This document shows, one piece after another, positions 63,109 to 64,000 of a stretch of 64,000 bases of DNA (its first letter is position 1; each line of letters starts with the position of its first letter). The DNA is taken from contig CASENB010000005.1 of the NCBI GenBank assembly GCA_949289305.1, positions 57,179-121,178 on the forward strand. Direction: 5' to 3'. A program made the position numbers and the translations under genes. This DNA is from an uncultured Spirochaetales bacterium (lineage in GTDB: Bacteria > Spirochaetota > Spirochaetia > Sphaerochaetales > Sphaerochaetaceae). A model generated the notes under the pieces. The model was given only the letters and a program-made list of their open reading frames with translations. It was not told the origin of the DNA and did no database searches.

Positions 63109-64000
63109 TCAATATCCAAATAGAGGTATATGAACATAGAAAGGAAGATAAGTAACTATTAACAGTACGATAATCATACAAGCAAATAGAGGAAGCATCT
63201 TCTTTGAAGTACTTTCCAGGTTCGTCTTTCCTACTGCGCATCCTACGAACAGCGCACTTCCTACAGGAGGCGTGCATAGTCCGATTGCAAGGTTGAAAAT
63301 AAGCATGATTCCAAAATGGATCGGGCTCATTCCAATCGACTGCACTACAGGAAGCAGAATCGGAGTCATGATGATGATTAGCGGCGCCATATCCATAAAG
63401 CATCCAAGAACCATCAAAAGAATATTGATGATAAGAAGGATGATAATAGGATTGTCCGAAATTCCAATCAGTCCGTTCGTTACAGCTGTAGGTATCCTCA
63501 AAAGCGTCATCATGTATGCGAACGCCTTTGCCGTCGCAATAAGTGTTAATACTACCGCAAGCGTCTTTAGCGAGTTCTTCAATACGTTTCCGAAATCCTT
63601 CAGCTTTGCCGTTCTGAAGATGAAGTATGTCAGAATGAACGTATAGAAGCATGCTACTGCAGAACTCTCTGTTGCCGTAAACACTCCCATTCCTGTTCCA
63701 ACCATGATGATTACAAGCGTCATCATAGGAAGAATTGCGTTGCAGATGGTCTGTACGCACTTACCCATCTCGACATCGAATAGCGGAGTGTGAACCTTTA
63801 GCCAGCTTGTTGGCATCTTATGCGCGCTGAACGCCTTTCCTCCCGTATGCCTGCTGAACTTGAACCACCTTGCGCTGTCGCCGACAAAGAGCTTCTCTCC
63901 CTTAGGGAAGTTGTACTTCTTTCCAAGAAGGAAGCATAGGAACATGAATGAAACGCCTAAGAAGATTCCAGGAGCAAATCCTGCCACGAACAAGTCTCCG
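63109..64000 (-). CDS. dctM: TRAP transporter large permease, C-terminal part (runs off window)
   Basis: The last 297 residues of a DctM-family permease, the catalytic membrane subunit of a tripartite ATP-independent importer for organic acids or sugar acids. Visible are FVAGFAPGIFLG, TATESSAVACFYTFI (about 130 residues in), FMDMAPLIIIMTPILLPV and LAIGLCTPPVGSALFVGCAV, all signatures of the family, with at least seven hydrophobic helices. A hydrophilic loop (KGEKLFVGDSARWFKFSRH) is unusually long. The small permease and binding-protein genes would lie outside the window. The substrate is unknown; sugar acids would suit the galactarate genes. Confidence 0.88.
   Translation of the reverse strand, partial: GDLFVAGFAPGIFLGVSFMFLCFLLGKKYNFPKGEKLFVGDSARWFKFSRHTGGKAFSAHKMPTSWLKVHTPLFDVEMGKCVQTICNAILPMMTLVIIMVGTGMGVFTATESSAVACFYTFILTYFIFRTAKLKDFGNVLKNSLKTLAVVLTLIATAKAFAYMMTLLRIPTAVTNGLIGISDNPIIILLIINILLMVLGCFMDMAPLIIIMTPILLPVVQSIGMSPIHFGIMLIFNLAIGLCTPPVGSALFVGCAVGKTNLESTSKKMLPLFACMIIVLLIVTYLPFYVHIPLFGY

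Noticed and set aside
63035..63760. Minus-strand open frame of 241 codons
   Set aside because: It is a shadow in another frame of the TRAP permease gene, with composition unlike a real protein (many H, C, N, W).
1..64000. CRISPR array or insertion sequence
   Set aside because: No regularly spaced repeats of 25-40 bp and no transposase with terminal inverted repeats were seen.

Overview
The window is about 64 kb of low-G+C bacterial chromosome. Gene content points to an anaerobic, probably gut- or host-associated spirochaete (Spirochaetota, Sphaerochaeta/Treponema-like). The signs are diderm outer-membrane barrels and lipoproteins, an exported sugar-binding protein with an AFA/GGSSE processing region, pectin and sugar-acid catabolism, a class Ia ribonucleotide reductase, tig-clpP-clpX, and two divergent sigma-like proteins. 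The lineage call is an inference from proteins, because no rRNA gene is present.

Layout. (1) 1-3.3 kb, minus strand: a tryptophan operon trpE-G-D-C with an intact promoter and translationally coupled junctions, but with three frameshifts in trpE and one in-frame stop each in trpG and trpD. (2) 3.8 kb: tRNA-Val. (3) 4.4-13.4 kb: a pectin (rhamnogalacturonan) utilisation operon with two ABC permeases, a solute-binding protein, a beta-propeller lyase-like protein, a GH105 hydrolase and a zinc dehydrogenase, facing a GntR/FCD regulator; two identical palindromic operator candidates lie between them. (4) 14-19.6 kb: a galactarate/glucarate module (dehydratase, DapA-type aldolase, tartronate semialdehyde reductase, glycerate kinase, IclR regulator) that would feed 2-phosphoglycerate and pyruvate into glycolysis. 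(5) 20-28 kb: nrdAB, a short RecQ-like helicase, galK, a frameshifted Fe-S aldo-keto reductase and a sigma factor. (6) 28-45 kb: a housekeeping run: LysR, tig, clpP, clpX, a DHH phosphoesterase, a sigma-like protein, rdgB, pepF, an HD hydrolase, ttcA-like, a large outer-membrane protein broken at an A9 tract, and mutL. (7) 45-51.5 kb, minus strand: acyltransferase, dihydroorotate-dehydrogenase-like protein, Lrp, serC, serA, rpsU and a methyltransferase. (8) 51.7-54.3 kb: a 2.5-kb element inserted at the 3' end of tRNA-Gly, bounded by a perfect 41-bp duplication of the tRNA, with paired arm-like repeats and a lipoprotein gene carrying a G9 tract, but no integrase. (9) 54.2-54.7 kb: a five-tRNA operon (His-Arg-Lys-Leu-Gly). 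(10) 54.8-64 kb: an AEC transporter, a small barrel protein, a two-component system, a PiT phosphate transporter with its PhoU-like partner, three adjacent unknown helical proteins, a membrane-anchored unknown, and the end of a TRAP large permease.

The most interesting signals are the integrase-less tRNA-Gly element with its poly-G lipoprotein, the poly-A tract in the large surface protein (both possible phase-variation switches), the clustered lesions of the trp operon, and the trio of unknown helical proteins. Eight coding disruptions are visible in total, five of them in 3.3 kb of trp genes. The other protein-coding genes read cleanly, which argues against uniformly poor sequence, although several lesions are single-base homopolymer differences and need read-level confirmation.
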